From: a virus
IMG/VR virus record: IMGVR_UViG_3300042197_004918
Span: 62,001-126,000 of that record
DNA: 64,000 bases
Strand: one strand, 5' to 3'
Of the stretch, positions 1-8,941 are shown in pieces (position 1 is the first letter of the stretch; each line of letters opens with the position of its first letter). The translations under genes were made by a program, and so were the position numbers. Below the pieces are notes generated by a model. That model did not search any database. It was not told where the DNA came from and saw nothing but the letters and a program-made list of their open reading frames with translations.

Positions 1-447
1 ACCTTTGAGGGGTTTTCTTTATTGCCCGACAGTTATTTTAACGCATCACCGAATTTCGACGTTAAGATCTATAAAGAGAGATTTGAAAGAACTACTGAGT
101 GGGATAAAAACTGGGGATCTGAATTTCCTTGGGAGAAAATTTTGGAAAACTTGAACCGATATTCAAACATAGTAGTCAAGAAGGGACTCTTTCCGGATAC
201 AGCAGTAGGATTAAACGAGTCGTTCTGTTTCGTTCACCTAGATGTAGATATTTATAAAAGCACTCTTCTCGGCCTCGAATACTTTTACGAAAGATTGGTT
301 CCCGGTGGAAGTATTGTTATTGACGATTATTTCGAGGAACATCGTTATCCCGGAGTTAAAGACGCGGTTGATGAGTGTCGTAAAAAATTTGACATAAAAC
401 ACGTCGATGCAAGCGTGTCAGGTCAGGGTATCATAATAAAACCATGA
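1..447 (+). CDS. TylF/MycF-type sugar O-methyltransferase, C-terminal part
   Basis: The frame is open to the left edge, so this is the 3' part of a gene that starts before the window; the TTG at 22 is probably internal. The visible protein has the TylF-family pattern: a TFEGF segment at the edge, then HLDVDIYKST, a conserved acidic SAM/metal-binding stretch, and PGGSIVIDDY. The family methylates sugar hydroxyls with S-adenosylmethionine. The gene overlaps the next by 4 nt, which suggests co-translation with the two glycosyltransferase-type genes. A role in modifying a virion or host glycan is inferred from this context. Confidence 0.8.
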   Translation, partial: TFEGFSLLPDSYFNASPNFDVKIYKERFERTTEWDKNWGSEFPWEKILENLNRYSNIVVKKGLFPDTAVGLNESFCFVHLDVDIYKSTLLGLEYFYERLVPGGSIVIDDYFEEHRYPGVKDAVDECRKKFDIKHVDASVSGQGIIIKP

Positions 448-1388
448 ACCTAAGTGTAAATCCTGAATTTGGTATAGAACTTACACTGGCGGTTCCCTAC
501 GCACATTTCTTGCATAAGAATGGTCAATTAGAATCAGTGGAAACCTCAATGGGGATGAAACCGTTCTATTTTTTCTGTAAAGATGTCAGAGAGGTTTATC
601 GGGGAAGAAGTTTAGATAATTTAGCCGCGTTAAAACAGGTTCCTAACAAATGGATACACCATAACGCCGAGGCAGTTCTGGGAAAAGATTATAGTCTCCT
701 TACCGACGAAGAGAAAGCGTCTGTAAATGGGGTTCTTGACTACTCGGAATGGCTGCCGGTCGATTTCAAATCCCATTACAGAAACGAAGAATTCAAGTTT
801 GATAAACCAATGGTCTTTGTGACCAATAAGTTTAATATAGAACATGGAGAAGTTCCAATGGGATACTTTGACATAGAATGTCTGTGTTGGATGTTCGACT
901 TTTTTAAAAACAAAGGATACACAGTTATTTATAAACGGGCGACAAACCGAGAAACGGAATTTTCTAAGGATGCCAATGAAATTCAGTCTCTCGAAAATGG
1001 ATACGAAGACATATGCGCCGATGTTGCTGGTATAGGAGTCATTACCGACTTCCAGTTGACAAAATACTTTGATAATGTTATTCTCCTCTCTGATATTGTG
1101 GGAAAATCAAAACAGCCTTATAATGAAGTTCAACTGAAGGTTTTGGCTAACTGTGATAAGTTTGTAAGCGTATGTGGTGGAAATTCGATATTATCTTCCA
1201 TGTTCGGCGGAACCGTGATAAGTTACATTCATAAGGGAAAAGAACTCCGACCAAATTACTTTGGTGTAAATAGTTACTTCAGAAAGTTGTCAGGAGCAAA
1301 CGTAATACCTACAGTAGATAGAACAGTCATGTTTAACGGTGAACATGATTATTCTGAATTGAAGAGTGCAATAGAAAAGAATTTTTAA
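444..1388 (+). CDS. Putative glycosyltransferase-like protein
   Basis: 314 residues, with a start overlapping the methyltransferase stop. No family is firmly recognised. The C-terminal half contains NEVQLKVLANCDKFVSVCGG followed by NSILSSMFGG, which resembles the nucleotide-sugar end of GT-B glycosyltransferases where a sensed residue sits in a GG/NS loop. Its place between a sugar methyltransferase and a GT2 gene supports a glycan role, but this is inference. No signal peptide or membrane segment is seen. Confidence 0.55.
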   Translation: MNLSVNPEFGIELTLAVPYAHFLHKNGQLESVETSMGMKPFYFFCKDVREVYRGRSLDNLAALKQVPNKWIHHNAEAVLGKDYSLLTDEEKASVNGVLDYSEWLPVDFKSHYRNEEFKFDKPMVFVTNKFNIEHGEVPMGYFDIECLCWMFDFFKNKGYTVIYKRATNRETEFSKDANEIQSLENGYEDICADVAGIGVITDFQLTKYFDNVILLSDIVGKSKQPYNEVQLKVLANCDKFVSVCGGNSILSSMFGGTVISYIHKGKELRPNYFGVNSYFRKLSGANVIPTVDRTVMFNGEHDYSELKSAIEKNF

Positions 1389-1391
1389 AAT

Positions 1392-2567
1392 ATGAACATT
1401 AGCTTCATTCAACCATCGCGGGACAATCTGAAATATCTTAAATGGTCTTACGACGCATTAAGAACCAATCTCAGTCACAGAAATCACGAGATATGCGTTG
1501 CCGACGATTTTAGTTCCGATGGAACGGAGGAGTGGTGTAAGGAGATGTCGGAAAAAGACCCACACTTTAAATACATTCGTAATAATGGCCCTAAACGAGT
1601 TGGACATACAATTCTTTACGATAGATTGATAAACGAAGTTGCCACTAATGATGTGGTGATGATTTATCATGCGGATATGTGGGCGTGCCCAAACTTCGAC
1701 CTAGCGGTGGAGAAACACATCAAGCCTGGGACGGTTGTAAGTTTGACCAGAATAGAACCACCGTTGCACCCACCGGGTCCAGAAAAGATTGTTGCGGGAT
1801 TTGGAACCGAACCGGAAGATTTTGACCCAGAGAAGTTTTTGACGTGGTTTAAGTCGCTCAAGAATACATACGAAAACGTCACCACAGAAGGAATCTTCGC
1901 TCCTTGGGCAATATACAAGGCAGATTTTCAATCAATCGGTGGTCACGATAAACTCTTCGCTCCACAGTCTAAGGAAGATAGTGACATCTTTAACAGATTT
2001 CTTTTGAATGGTTACAAGTTTGTTCAAACGTGGGATGGATTTGTGTATCACATGACTTGTAGAGGAAGTCGGTTCAACCCAACGCTTACGGTGGTTGGTA
2101 AAGAAAGCCCCGAGTGGTTAAAACAGAATGAACGGAGTGCTAGGAACTTCATACGAAAGTGGGGTCATTTTGTTAAACATGATTCGTATATGAAACCCAT
2201 CGTTCCGAAACGGTATAACGTTGGTTTTGTAATCCGAAACGCCAATGAGCAGTTTATTGCTGCGTTGGAACCGTGGTGTGACCGTCTATACTCGGATGTA
2301 AATTACAACCGGTATATAGAAATAGAACAACCGAACACGCTTTATGATTTGAGAAGCAAACTGAAATCCGCTAAATCAGAGGAACCTACCGCTGACGTTT
2401 TGGTTGAGTTTGACGCATCTGTGTTTAATAACAATCATTTTAACTTAATATCAAATCTGAGCGATGTCGTCACCGAGACTAACGAGGCCGGGTCGTTTGA
2501 GTTCGACATATTCAAGATAAAAATAAACCAAGTCAGGTCGTTTGAGAAAGACCTCATAAAACTGTGA
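1392..2567 (+). CDS. GT2-like (GT-A fold) glycosyltransferase
   Basis: 391 residues. The N-terminus has a GT2 layout: FIQPSRDNLKYLKWS, then VADDFSSDGTEEW (nucleotide-binding acidic loop), then MIYHADMWACP, where HAD replaces the usual DxD metal site. A later GGHDKLF with DSDIFNRF resembles the acceptor/catalytic ED region. The C-terminal 130 residues match nothing I recognise. It probably transfers a sugar from a nucleotide donor in the cytoplasm and is co-transcribed with its two neighbours. Confidence 0.75.
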   Translation: MNISFIQPSRDNLKYLKWSYDALRTNLSHRNHEICVADDFSSDGTEEWCKEMSEKDPHFKYIRNNGPKRVGHTILYDRLINEVATNDVVMIYHADMWACPNFDLAVEKHIKPGTVVSLTRIEPPLHPPGPEKIVAGFGTEPEDFDPEKFLTWFKSLKNTYENVTTEGIFAPWAIYKADFQSIGGHDKLFAPQSKEDSDIFNRFLLNGYKFVQTWDGFVYHMTCRGSRFNPTLTVVGKESPEWLKQNERSARNFIRKWGHFVKHDSYMKPIVPKRYNVGFVIRNANEQFIAALEPWCDRLYSDVNYNRYIEIEQPNTLYDLRSKLKSAKSEEPTADVLVEFDASVFNNNHFNLISNLSDVVTETNEAGSFEFDIFKIKINQVRSFEKDLIKL

Positions 2568-2731
2568 AGAACTTCAAGAAGTTGCTTGTAAAGTATCTTG
2601 ATTCCAATGGAAACGAGAAGTTGGAACCATCTGAGATATTGTATCCACTTGCACTATTCTTCGTCATAGACATAATGGCCGGGACAATCTCCAATCTTTT
2701 CTACGATTTTATGAAGGGTATACTAAAATGA
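2564..2731 (+). CDS. 55-residue membrane peptide with EF-hand-like loop
   Basis: GTG start overlapping the upstream TGA (GTGA), and a stop overlapping the next ATG (ATGA), so it sits exactly between two genes. The N-terminal half has DSNGNEKLEPSE, matching an EF-hand calcium loop with acidic or amide residues at positions 1, 3, 5, 9 and 12. A hydrophobic helix follows (LYPLALFFVIDIMAG). The tight overlaps support a real gene. Calcium binding is inference from the loop alone. Confidence 0.65.
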   Translation: MKNFKKLLVKYLDSNGNEKLEPSEILYPLALFFVIDIMAGTISNLFYDFMKGILK

Positions 2732-3072
2732 TTGAAATCTACCACAACATGATAGCCGTAAACCTATTCGTATTAATCGTTTGGTTTAAAACCGACGCTC
2801 TGATAGAGTATGCGAAACTTATCAGAGTCGGAAAGTGGATTTATGTAGATGACTTTGAGAAGAAACGGGCGGAAGATTTTGAACTGACATACCTCACTTA
2901 CCTGCGTCAGCACAGGAATTGCTTCTTTACAAGACTCATAACGTGTCCCATCTGTGTAACATCGTGGATGTTTCTTATAACCTTAATATCGGAAAATCCG
3001 ATTCCAAATTTTTCTCTAAATGCTACGATAACACTGGCTCTTTACTATTTATTCTCAAAGTTAATGAGATGA
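2728..3072 (+). CDS. Small membrane protein with CPxC motif
   Basis: 114 residues with a hydrophobic N-terminal helix (residues 8-20), a charged middle, and a C-terminal hydrophobic pair around ITCPICVTSWMFLI. The CPxC-x3-W arrangement at the start of a membrane helix resembles DUF1360-type proteins. It overlaps genes on both sides by 4 nt. The function is unknown. Confidence 0.65.
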   Translation: MIEIYHNMIAVNLFVLIVWFKTDALIEYAKLIRVGKWIYVDDFEKKRAEDFELTYLTYLRQHRNCFFTRLITCPICVTSWMFLITLISENPIPNFSLNATITLALYYLFSKLMR

Positions 3073-3353
3073 TTAGGATAAACCATTTTACAGATTTTTA
3101 CAACCTCATAAATTCAGTGGGGTTATCCTCAACGTCGCCATACGACAATTTCACCAGAACGGTCGATAGGTTTGTCTCACTTTGCGGATGTGACCAAGCT
3201 ACCAAGAAGGCTGAAGCCGGTGACGATTCAAAGAAATTGTATATGTCTCTGGCTCGGTCGGAAATTGGTTCTCAGATTCAAATGATAAAGAAAAAGAGAA
3301 ACGTGTCCAAGATAGAGTTTTATTCTGACAACTCTTTGTTGTCTAAGTATTAA
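3069..3353 (+). CDS. Hypothetical protein, 94 residues
   Basis: The ATG at 3069 overlaps the upstream TGA (ATGA), which decides the start; an in-frame ATG at 2919 lies inside the preceding gene. The protein (MIRINHFTDFYNL...) is soluble, basic toward the C-terminus, and matches no known family. Its stop overlaps the stop of the convergent nuclease gene by 4 nt. Confidence 0.6.
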   Translation: MIRINHFTDFYNLINSVGLSSTSPYDNFTRTVDRFVSLCGCDQATKKAEAGDDSKKLYMSLARSEIGSQIQMIKKKRNVSKIEFYSDNSLLSKY

Positions 3354-4246
3354 TCCTCTTTCGCGTCACACGCCACTTTTTTGTGTGGGCAGTATTTACA
3401 GTTCTTCTTCCCTTTTCCCGGAACCTTTGGATAGTTTCCATTTTTTCTAAACTCTCCGTTTTCGTGGAAACACTCTTCGACAAAGTTGGTGAACCCCGTT
3501 ATAGACTCCACCACTGCACCTTTATTGCTGCATGGCTGGAACAGTTGAATTCTATTCTGAGGGAACGCGACGTTCTCGAATAACTTCCGTTTAACTATAA
3601 AGAACTCGACTTCTATATCTTCAAGTGAGACATTGAATTTTTTGCTGTAGAACGCCTTGTATATTATGAGCTGACTGTATTTGCTTTCATCTTCCTTCAT
3701 ATAGGAATTCCAGCCTGCTGAAGAAGTTTTAAAGTCTATTATCTTGTATTTCCCCGAGGCCTTGTCACGCAACACCAAGTCTATGAAAGCGATGAATTGG
3801 ACATTGTGTTTGATGTCTAACTCAAGCGGCAATTCAGCACCAATGAATTCGTATTTTTTACTTGGGAAGTTCTTTAGACGGTTCACCGGTTTTGTGAAAT
3901 CTCCGATAATATCCTGAGCATCAAAGCAGAATTCGGTGTATTCATCCTCGGTGTATTTTAGTCCGCTTTTAGCTTTACCATCTTCAAGTTCACGTTCAAA
4001 TGCTTTCTTGAAAACATCAAAGAGGTTTAGAGAATCTGCCTCTACGTGAGTTTTTGTGTAGAGAGTTTCTATGTAAAGCTGAAGTGCTTCGTGCATAGCG
4101 GTTCCGAAACAGGTGTTTATGGAACCTTCAAACTTACGAAGATTCTCCAGATAATCCAATCGCCAAGCATTAGGACATTTAAACCATTTTGCGTATTGAG
4201 AATAGCTCACCCGCTTCTTTTTTATCTCGGTTTTTATATCATCCAT
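3350..4246 (-). CDS. RecB-like PD-(D/E)XK nuclease with four-cysteine cluster
   Basis: 298 residues. Nuclease motifs appear in order: GTAMHEAL (motif I His), ELPL (Glu), FIDLVLRD (catalytic Asp), IIDFKTS (D-x-K) and YSQLIIYKAF (Q-x3-Y). One cysteine near the N-terminus (FKCPNAW) and three near the C-terminus (CKYCPHKKVAC) reproduce the 1+3 spacing of the Fe-S cluster in AddB/Cas4-type nucleases. It likely processes DNA ends during replication or recombination. It stands alone on the minus strand between plus-strand blocks, with its own promoter at 4253-4280. Confidence 0.85.
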   Translation of the reverse strand: MDDIKTEIKKKRVSYSQYAKWFKCPNAWRLDYLENLRKFEGSINTCFGTAMHEALQLYIETLYTKTHVEADSLNLFDVFKKAFERELEDGKAKSGLKYTEDEYTEFCFDAQDIIGDFTKPVNRLKNFPSKKYEFIGAELPLELDIKHNVQFIAFIDLVLRDKASGKYKIIDFKTSSAGWNSYMKEDESKYSQLIIYKAFYSKKFNVSLEDIEVEFFIVKRKLFENVAFPQNRIQLFQPCSNKGAVVESITGFTNFVEECFHENGEFRKNGNYPKVPGKGKKNCKYCPHKKVACDAKED

Positions 4247-4252
4247 ACACTT

Positions 4253-4280
4253 ACTATAACATGATTATCGTGATAGTCTA
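4253..4280 (-). promoter_or_regulatory. Promoter of the RecB-like nuclease, near-leaderless
   Basis: On the minus strand a -10 box TATAGT (4253-4258) ends 6 nt before the ATG at 4246. A weak -35 (TAGACT, 4275-4280) lies 16 nt upstream. The spacing puts the transcription start at or next to the ATG. Confidence 0.5.
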
Positions 4281-4292
4281 CTACTTATAGTT

Positions 4293-5060
4293 ATGAGACA
4301 TTTTATACTGATTGCTTTGTTTTTCTCGTGTTTGACGACCATCGCTGCCGTTTATCCGACCCCTACGTATTTATTGAAATCTGCCGGAAAAATCGAAGCC
4401 GTGACATTGAGTGACAATGGGGGTATATCTACAAATAAGTTGGTGGTCGGTGAAACGTATGTCAGAGAGAATTCTCAATCAGACTATAACACGCATACGA
4501 ACGCTTCTTTATCTTTGCTGCTTGCCAACGAAACGATTGTCAGTTTGGATGAAAACACTGAGTTCAAATTACATTCATCGACGGTAGATATTGTAAACCG
4601 AGGTTCACTCCCATCCAGCTCGTCGTTCACTAATAAAAACCATGTCGCATCGCTGATGGGTGGTTCCGTTGACATAATCAACACCTCTTCAAATGGAACA
4701 TTTTTGTTGCAGACGCCCAGAGTTTCTATGACAGTGGGCAAGGGTAAATTTAGGGTGATAGTGCAGGGAAAAACAACAATCGTGGTCGCCCTTGAAGGAA
4801 CGGTGACTTTACATAAACTTGTGGAATCGAAATCAGGAGTAATATCCGATGGGAAATTTGCCCACGTAACTACATACTACAGCCTCGTTACCAAAGGCGT
4901 AGATGTTTTGAATAATGGCAAGGCCACCGCAACGGTCAAACCAATCGACGAAGAAGATTCAAAGAAGATGACAGAATCTTTCAGCGACCTTCTACGCCTA
5001 GGGTCTTCGGTGATGTTCGTTGAGATAGATAATAAAACGGTTGGTGTAAAAATTCGTTGA
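4293..5060 (+). CDS. Exported FecR-like domain protein
   Basis: 255 residues with a clear signal peptide (basic MRH, hydrophobic 4-17, small residues near 18-19). The rest is beta-rich and follows the FecR pattern: LSLLLANETIVSLDENTEFKL, then NGTFLLQTPRVSMTVGKGKF, then VVALEGTVTLHK. In bacteria FecR domains sit in the periplasm and take part in sensing or envelope signalling. This protein lacks the cytoplasmic and transmembrane part of true FecR, so it is a stand-alone exported domain. It lies upstream of the replication genes. Confidence 0.7.
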   Translation: MRHFILIALFFSCLTTIAAVYPTPTYLLKSAGKIEAVTLSDNGGISTNKLVVGETYVRENSQSDYNTHTNASLSLLLANETIVSLDENTEFKLHSSTVDIVNRGSLPSSSSFTNKNHVASLMGGSVDIINTSSNGTFLLQTPRVSMTVGKGKFRVIVQGKTTIVVALEGTVTLHKLVESKSGVISDGKFAHVTTYYSLVTKGVDVLNNGKATATVKPIDEEDSKKMTESFSDLLRLGSSVMFVEIDNKTVGVKIR

Positions 5061-5084
5061 CCATTTATCTATGAATGGTAATAT
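5057..5084 (+). promoter_or_regulatory. Sigma70-like promoter before the replication genes
   Basis: TTGACC (5057-5062), a 16-nt spacer and TAATAT (5079-5084). The -10 ends 6 nt before GTG 5091, which argues for that GTG as the start codon and for a leaderless mRNA. The -35 overlaps the stop codon of the FecR gene. Confidence 0.65.
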
Positions 5085-5090
5085 GGTTTG

Positions 5091-5318
5091 GTGACCAGTG
5101 AAACTTTAAAAACATTTACAGACGATGAATTGGCTCTACTCTTATATGTAGTCAATTCTCATACACCGAAACTTCTTAACGGTGAAGTAACTCCAAACCT
5201 GTTAAAATCCATACACCTGTGGAAACTATCAGAGATGCTCAAGAAAGCAGAACCGAATTTGTTGGATGAAGCCAAACCTATTTTTACTTGTGTTCTCGAA
5301 AAACTTGGTATAAAGTGA
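5091..5318 (+). CDS. Hypothetical small protein, 75 residues
   Basis: The start is taken as GTG 5091 because the promoter -10 box ends 6 nt upstream; TTG 5088 is one codon earlier. The protein is mostly alpha-helical (VTSETLKTFTDDELALLL...) with no recognisable family. It is the first gene of the unit that carries DNA polymerase and ends 6 nt before it. Confidence 0.6.
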   Translation: MTSETLKTFTDDELALLLYVVNSHTPKLLNGEVTPNLLKSIHLWKLSEMLKKAEPNLLDEAKPIFTCVLEKLGIK

Positions 5319-5324
5319 GAGTAG

Positions 5325-7856
5325 ATGTATCAAAATATTTTCGTAGACAAGAAGACAGAAACCATTTTCATATGGGATGACCAAGCGGGCTTAGTGAAAG
5401 TCCCGATTTCTGACGCAACCTATGCTTACAGAAAGCGTGACGGTGGCCGATACAAATCCTTATATGGTGATGAACTTGAACGGATACGAGACTTTTCTCC
5501 CCGCGACCCGTTGCTGTTTGAATCTGACGTCCCGTTGACCACTAGGGTATTGATAGACGCTTATGAGGACTCTGACGAACCCTCCACTGGCCATGTCGTG
5601 CTGTTCCTCGACATAGAAATCGACATTACAAACGGTTTCTCCACTCCGCAGGACGCAGAAAACGAAATCACTGCGATTGCTTTATACGACGACATTACTA
5701 AGAAGTATACCGCGTTAATTCTCGATAAGAAAGGTGACTTGCCTGACGAATCGAATCAATCGGATGCAACTGTATTATCATTCAACTCCGAAGAATCTCT
5801 GCTTTCGTGTTTCTTGAACAAGGTTGAAGAAACTCGCCCAACCATTATTACGGGGTGGAACGTGGCCGAGTTCGATATGCCCTACCTCATTAACAGGATA
5901 ACAAAGGTGCTCGGAAGAAATCAGTCTTCCCGTATGTCACCTATCAACGTCTCATACATCAGCAAGGCTTTTGGAGACGTGGTTGTGGCTGGAGTTTCGA
6001 TTCTTGACTACATGGTTTTGTATAAGAAGTTCATTGGCCGAAACGAACCAAGTTATGCATTGGGAGCGATAGCAAAACGTGTAGTCCAGATGGATAAGTT
6101 GGCCTACGACGGAAACCTGCAGGATTTATTTAGGTCTGACATCAAGAAATACATCGAATACAACTTGAACGACGTCAAGATTGTGGTCGCTATAGACCAG
6201 AAATTAAAGTTCATTGATTTGGCGAGGAACATTTGCCACACGGGCCACGTTCCATACGAATACTTCGGTATGTCAAGCCGATATATCGAAGGAGCGATGT
6301 TGATATACCTTCGCAGGATGGGGCTTGTGGCTCCAAATAAATCGTTGGAAGGTCAAGCAGAGTTTGCTGCAAGGACTGAGGGCGACGAAGATGGGTTTGA
6401 AGGAGCATTCGTTAAAGACCCGGTTCCGGGAAGATATGATTGGGTGTATGACTTGGATTTAACCTCCATGTATCCCAACATTATGATAAGTCTAAACATC
6501 AGCCCGGAGACGGTCATTTCAAAGGTAGAAGGGTGGAACGTAGAGAAATATCTTAAAAACGAATATACGTCAGTCAAGATGTCGGGAACCGAATATCCAA
6601 TTGACGATTTCAAGAAGATGATGGAAGAGAAGAAGTTTTCTATCGCTTCAAATGGTGTAATTTACAGAAACGACAAACCGGGACTGATTCCTTCTATTTT
6701 GATAAAGTGGTTCGATGAAAGAAAAGCGTTGCGTAAGAAAGCCAAGGAATTCGCTGAGGCGGGAGACACGGAACAGTATGAATTCTATAATGGTCGTCAA
6801 GGCGTCCAAAAGATTCTACTCAACAGCGCATATGGTGTCTTGGGATTGGAAGTATTCCGATTTTACAACAAAGACAACGCCGAGGCCGTCACTCTAACGG
6901 GCCAGGATATCATCAAGACCACCAACAAAGCCATCAACCTCTATTACAAGAATGTCCTCCAGAAAGATGGAGATTATGTTGTATATGTAGACACCGATTC
7001 GGCCTTCGCAAGTGCCGTTCCTATCATCGAAAAGACGATGCCCGAAGTAGATTTGAAAGATGATAAACAGATGACGGTCGCAATATTGAAAGTTGCCGGT
7101 GACGTCCAACTGTTCGTCAATAAGTTTTACGATGTCATGGCTAAGAAGTTCTTTAACATCGAAAAACACCGATTTGATATTAAACAGGAAGTAATATCGA
7201 AGTCTAGTTTCTGGCTTGCCAAGAAACGGTATTGCCAACTTATCATAAACAAAGCCGGTTTACCTGTGGATGAACTTGAAATTAAGGGGATTGACGTCGT
7301 AAGAACCGGCTTCCCCGCGATTTTCAGAAAGTTTATGAAAGAGTTCATCGTTGATATTTTGAAGAAAGTTGACCAACGGAAGATAGACGATGATATTGTA
7401 AAGTTTCTGGAAGACATAAACACATTGTCGGTTGTGGAACTTGCTAAGAACACATCCGTAAAGTTTATCAGTTTGGATAAAACCAAGAATTACAATCCGA
7501 AGGAGAGGAAGCCCTTTCAGACCATGAAGGGCACGCCCGCACAAGTCAAGGCTGCCTTGATGTATAATGACTTACTTGAAAAGTGGGAATTGACCAAACA
7601 CGTCCAACCAATCTTTAACGGGCAGAAGATTAAGTGGGTGTATATCCGTGATAATGAGTATGGTATTGATGCTCTTGCTATGAAAGCGGATGGGAATGAC
7701 CCGAAGGAAATGATTGAGTTTATCGCTAAGTATATTGACCGAAAAGCGATGTATGACCAAGAGTTGAAAAGCAAGTTGGGTGACTTCTATTCAATTTTGA
7801 AGTGGGATTATCCAAGTCTGGAGAGTCGAAAAGCAGAGGAGTTCTTTTCTTTTTAA
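5325..7856 (+). CDS. Family B DNA polymerase (T4 gp43-like)
   Basis: 843 residues. The proofreading exonuclease shows FLDIEIDI (Exo I, about residue 95), GWNVAEFDMPYL (Exo II) and YNLNDVKI (Exo III). The polymerase shows DLDLTSMYPNI (motif A, about 376), KILLNSAYG (motif B, about 495), YVDTDSAF (motif C, about 553) and a later KKRY. All catalytic residues are present. Length is close to T4 gp43 (898). With the clamp and clamp loader downstream it forms the replisome core. A short RBS-like GAGAG precedes the ATG. Confidence 0.96.
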   Translation: MYQNIFVDKKTETIFIWDDQAGLVKVPISDATYAYRKRDGGRYKSLYGDELERIRDFSPRDPLLFESDVPLTTRVLIDAYEDSDEPSTGHVVLFLDIEIDITNGFSTPQDAENEITAIALYDDITKKYTALILDKKGDLPDESNQSDATVLSFNSEESLLSCFLNKVEETRPTIITGWNVAEFDMPYLINRITKVLGRNQSSRMSPINVSYISKAFGDVVVAGVSILDYMVLYKKFIGRNEPSYALGAIAKRVVQMDKLAYDGNLQDLFRSDIKKYIEYNLNDVKIVVAIDQKLKFIDLARNICHTGHVPYEYFGMSSRYIEGAMLIYLRRMGLVAPNKSLEGQAEFAARTEGDEDGFEGAFVKDPVPGRYDWVYDLDLTSMYPNIMISLNISPETVISKVEGWNVEKYLKNEYTSVKMSGTEYPIDDFKKMMEEKKFSIASNGVIYRNDKPGLIPSILIKWFDERKALRKKAKEFAEAGDTEQYEFYNGRQGVQKILLNSAYGVLGLEVFRFYNKDNAEAVTLTGQDIIKTTNKAINLYYKNVLQKDGDYVVYVDTDSAFASAVPIIEKTMPEVDLKDDKQMTVAILKVAGDVQLFVNKFYDVMAKKFFNIEKHRFDIKQEVISKSSFWLAKKRYCQLIINKAGLPVDELEIKGIDVVRTGFPAIFRKFMKEFIVDILKKVDQRKIDDDIVKFLEDINTLSVVELAKNTSVKFISLDKTKNYNPKERKPFQTMKGTPAQVKAALMYNDLLEKWELTKHVQPIFNGQKIKWVYIRDNEYGIDALAMKADGNDPKEMIEFIAKYIDRKAMYDQELKSKLGDFYSILKWDYPSLESRKAEEFFSF

Positions 7857-7859
7857 ATT

Positions 7860-8069
7860 ATGAATTCTAAATTAACTCACGCGTGTTTGCCTCCGGATAG
7901 AGAGGAAATATTTCGATTGTTGGATATGTTTGAAGGTGGTGCATATACGGAAAATTATATGGTTGCATCGGTGATGAAACATCTTAGAGGAAGAGCTAAC
8001 CCCGTATTAGTGAGAAACGTCGTCGCGGAATACTTTAAAGGAAGTAATAGAAAGATAAGAGTAGTATGA
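7860..8069 (+). CDS. Hypothetical protein, 69 residues
   Basis: Begins 3 nt after the polymerase stop and overlaps the methylase start by 4 nt, so it is embedded in the replication unit. The protein (MNSKLTHACLPPDREEIFR...) is helical and basic at the C-terminus (GSNRKIRVV). No family is recognised. Confidence 0.6.
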   Translation: MNSKLTHACLPPDREEIFRLLDMFEGGAYTENYMVASVMKHLRGRANPVLVRNVVAEYFKGSNRKIRVV

Positions 8070-8941
8070 AATACAAAAAATTACTTCCCTTCCACGATGA
8101 TGTCAAAGTTATGACTCAATTTGGAATGCTCCCATTGTCTGTTATGGAGTTTGCTAACGATGATAAATGGAACATTGCATACTTTGAACAGGATGAGTCT
8201 GAGAAACGTCGGTCGGATGATTGTGAATATCTTTCTGGATTGGGGATGAGCGAGTTCAGCAGTGCTATCTGTGAATTTATTGTGAGATATTGGAGTTTGG
8301 AGAATGCCAATATAGTTGACCCGTTCGCTGGAAGAGCTACGAGGGCCATCATTGCTTCAAAGTTAAATCGAAAGTATTGTGGATATGAAATCTCTCCAAA
8401 AACATACACTCGTAGTCAAGAACAATACTTAAAGGCCAAGGTTGACCCGATTTTATATCTATCCGACGGCTGTTTTATGAAAGAGACTCCGGATGACTTT
8501 GCCCACTTGGTTATGACCTGTCCGCCATACGGTTCGATTGAGAAATATGAAAGCGTTCCCGGTCAACTGAGCGACAAGAAGAATTATGACGAATTCTTGG
8601 CATCTGTAAGTGTCTGTGTATCCAATATACAACGTGTTTTGAAGCCTGGAGGGTTTTGTTGTTGGGTTGTAGGAGATTGGAGAGATGGGTCTGGGTATCA
8701 CCAGTTTGGTAGCGACAGTATTCAATTGTTTAAAAAGAACGGATTGATTCCCCATGACACCATTATTATAAAGAACAACTCCCCATTCGCGGCCCTACAA
8801 GCTGGTAAATCCGCCAGCAAGAGGATTTCTTCAAAGATTCACGAATACCTCCTTGTTTTCAGAAAAGAGGGTGAGTTGGATTTAACTGGTCTAAAGATGG
8901 AAGAGATTAACAAAACAGCAACGGAGTTTTTTGAATTATGA
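8066..8941 (+). CDS. DNA methyltransferase (N4/N6-type)
   Basis: 291 residues with a SAM-binding motif VDPFAGRATRA (about residue 88) followed by the catalytic VMTCPPYGS (about residue 150), and VLKPGGFCCWVVGDWRDG. The order, SAM motif before CPPY, is that of the alpha/gamma arrangement. No restriction partner lies nearby, so it is an orphan enzyme that probably protects phage DNA. It starts inside the stop of the upstream gene and overlaps the next gene by 4 nt. Confidence 0.82.
   Translation: MKYKKLLPFHDDVKVMTQFGMLPLSVMEFANDDKWNIAYFEQDESEKRRSDDCEYLSGLGMSEFSSAICEFIVRYWSLENANIVDPFAGRATRAIIASKLNRKYCGYEISPKTYTRSQEQYLKAKVDPILYLSDGCFMKETPDDFAHLVMTCPPYGSIEKYESVPGQLSDKKNYDEFLASVSVCVSNIQRVLKPGGFCCWVVGDWRDGSGYHQFGSDSIQLFKKNGLIPHDTIIIKNNSPFAALQAGKSASKRISSKIHEYLLVFRKEGELDLTGLKMEEINKTATEFFEL

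Noticed and set aside
22-447. TTG start at 22 for the methyltransferase
   Set aside because: The frame is open to the left edge and the upstream residues match the family, so the gene simply begins outside the window.
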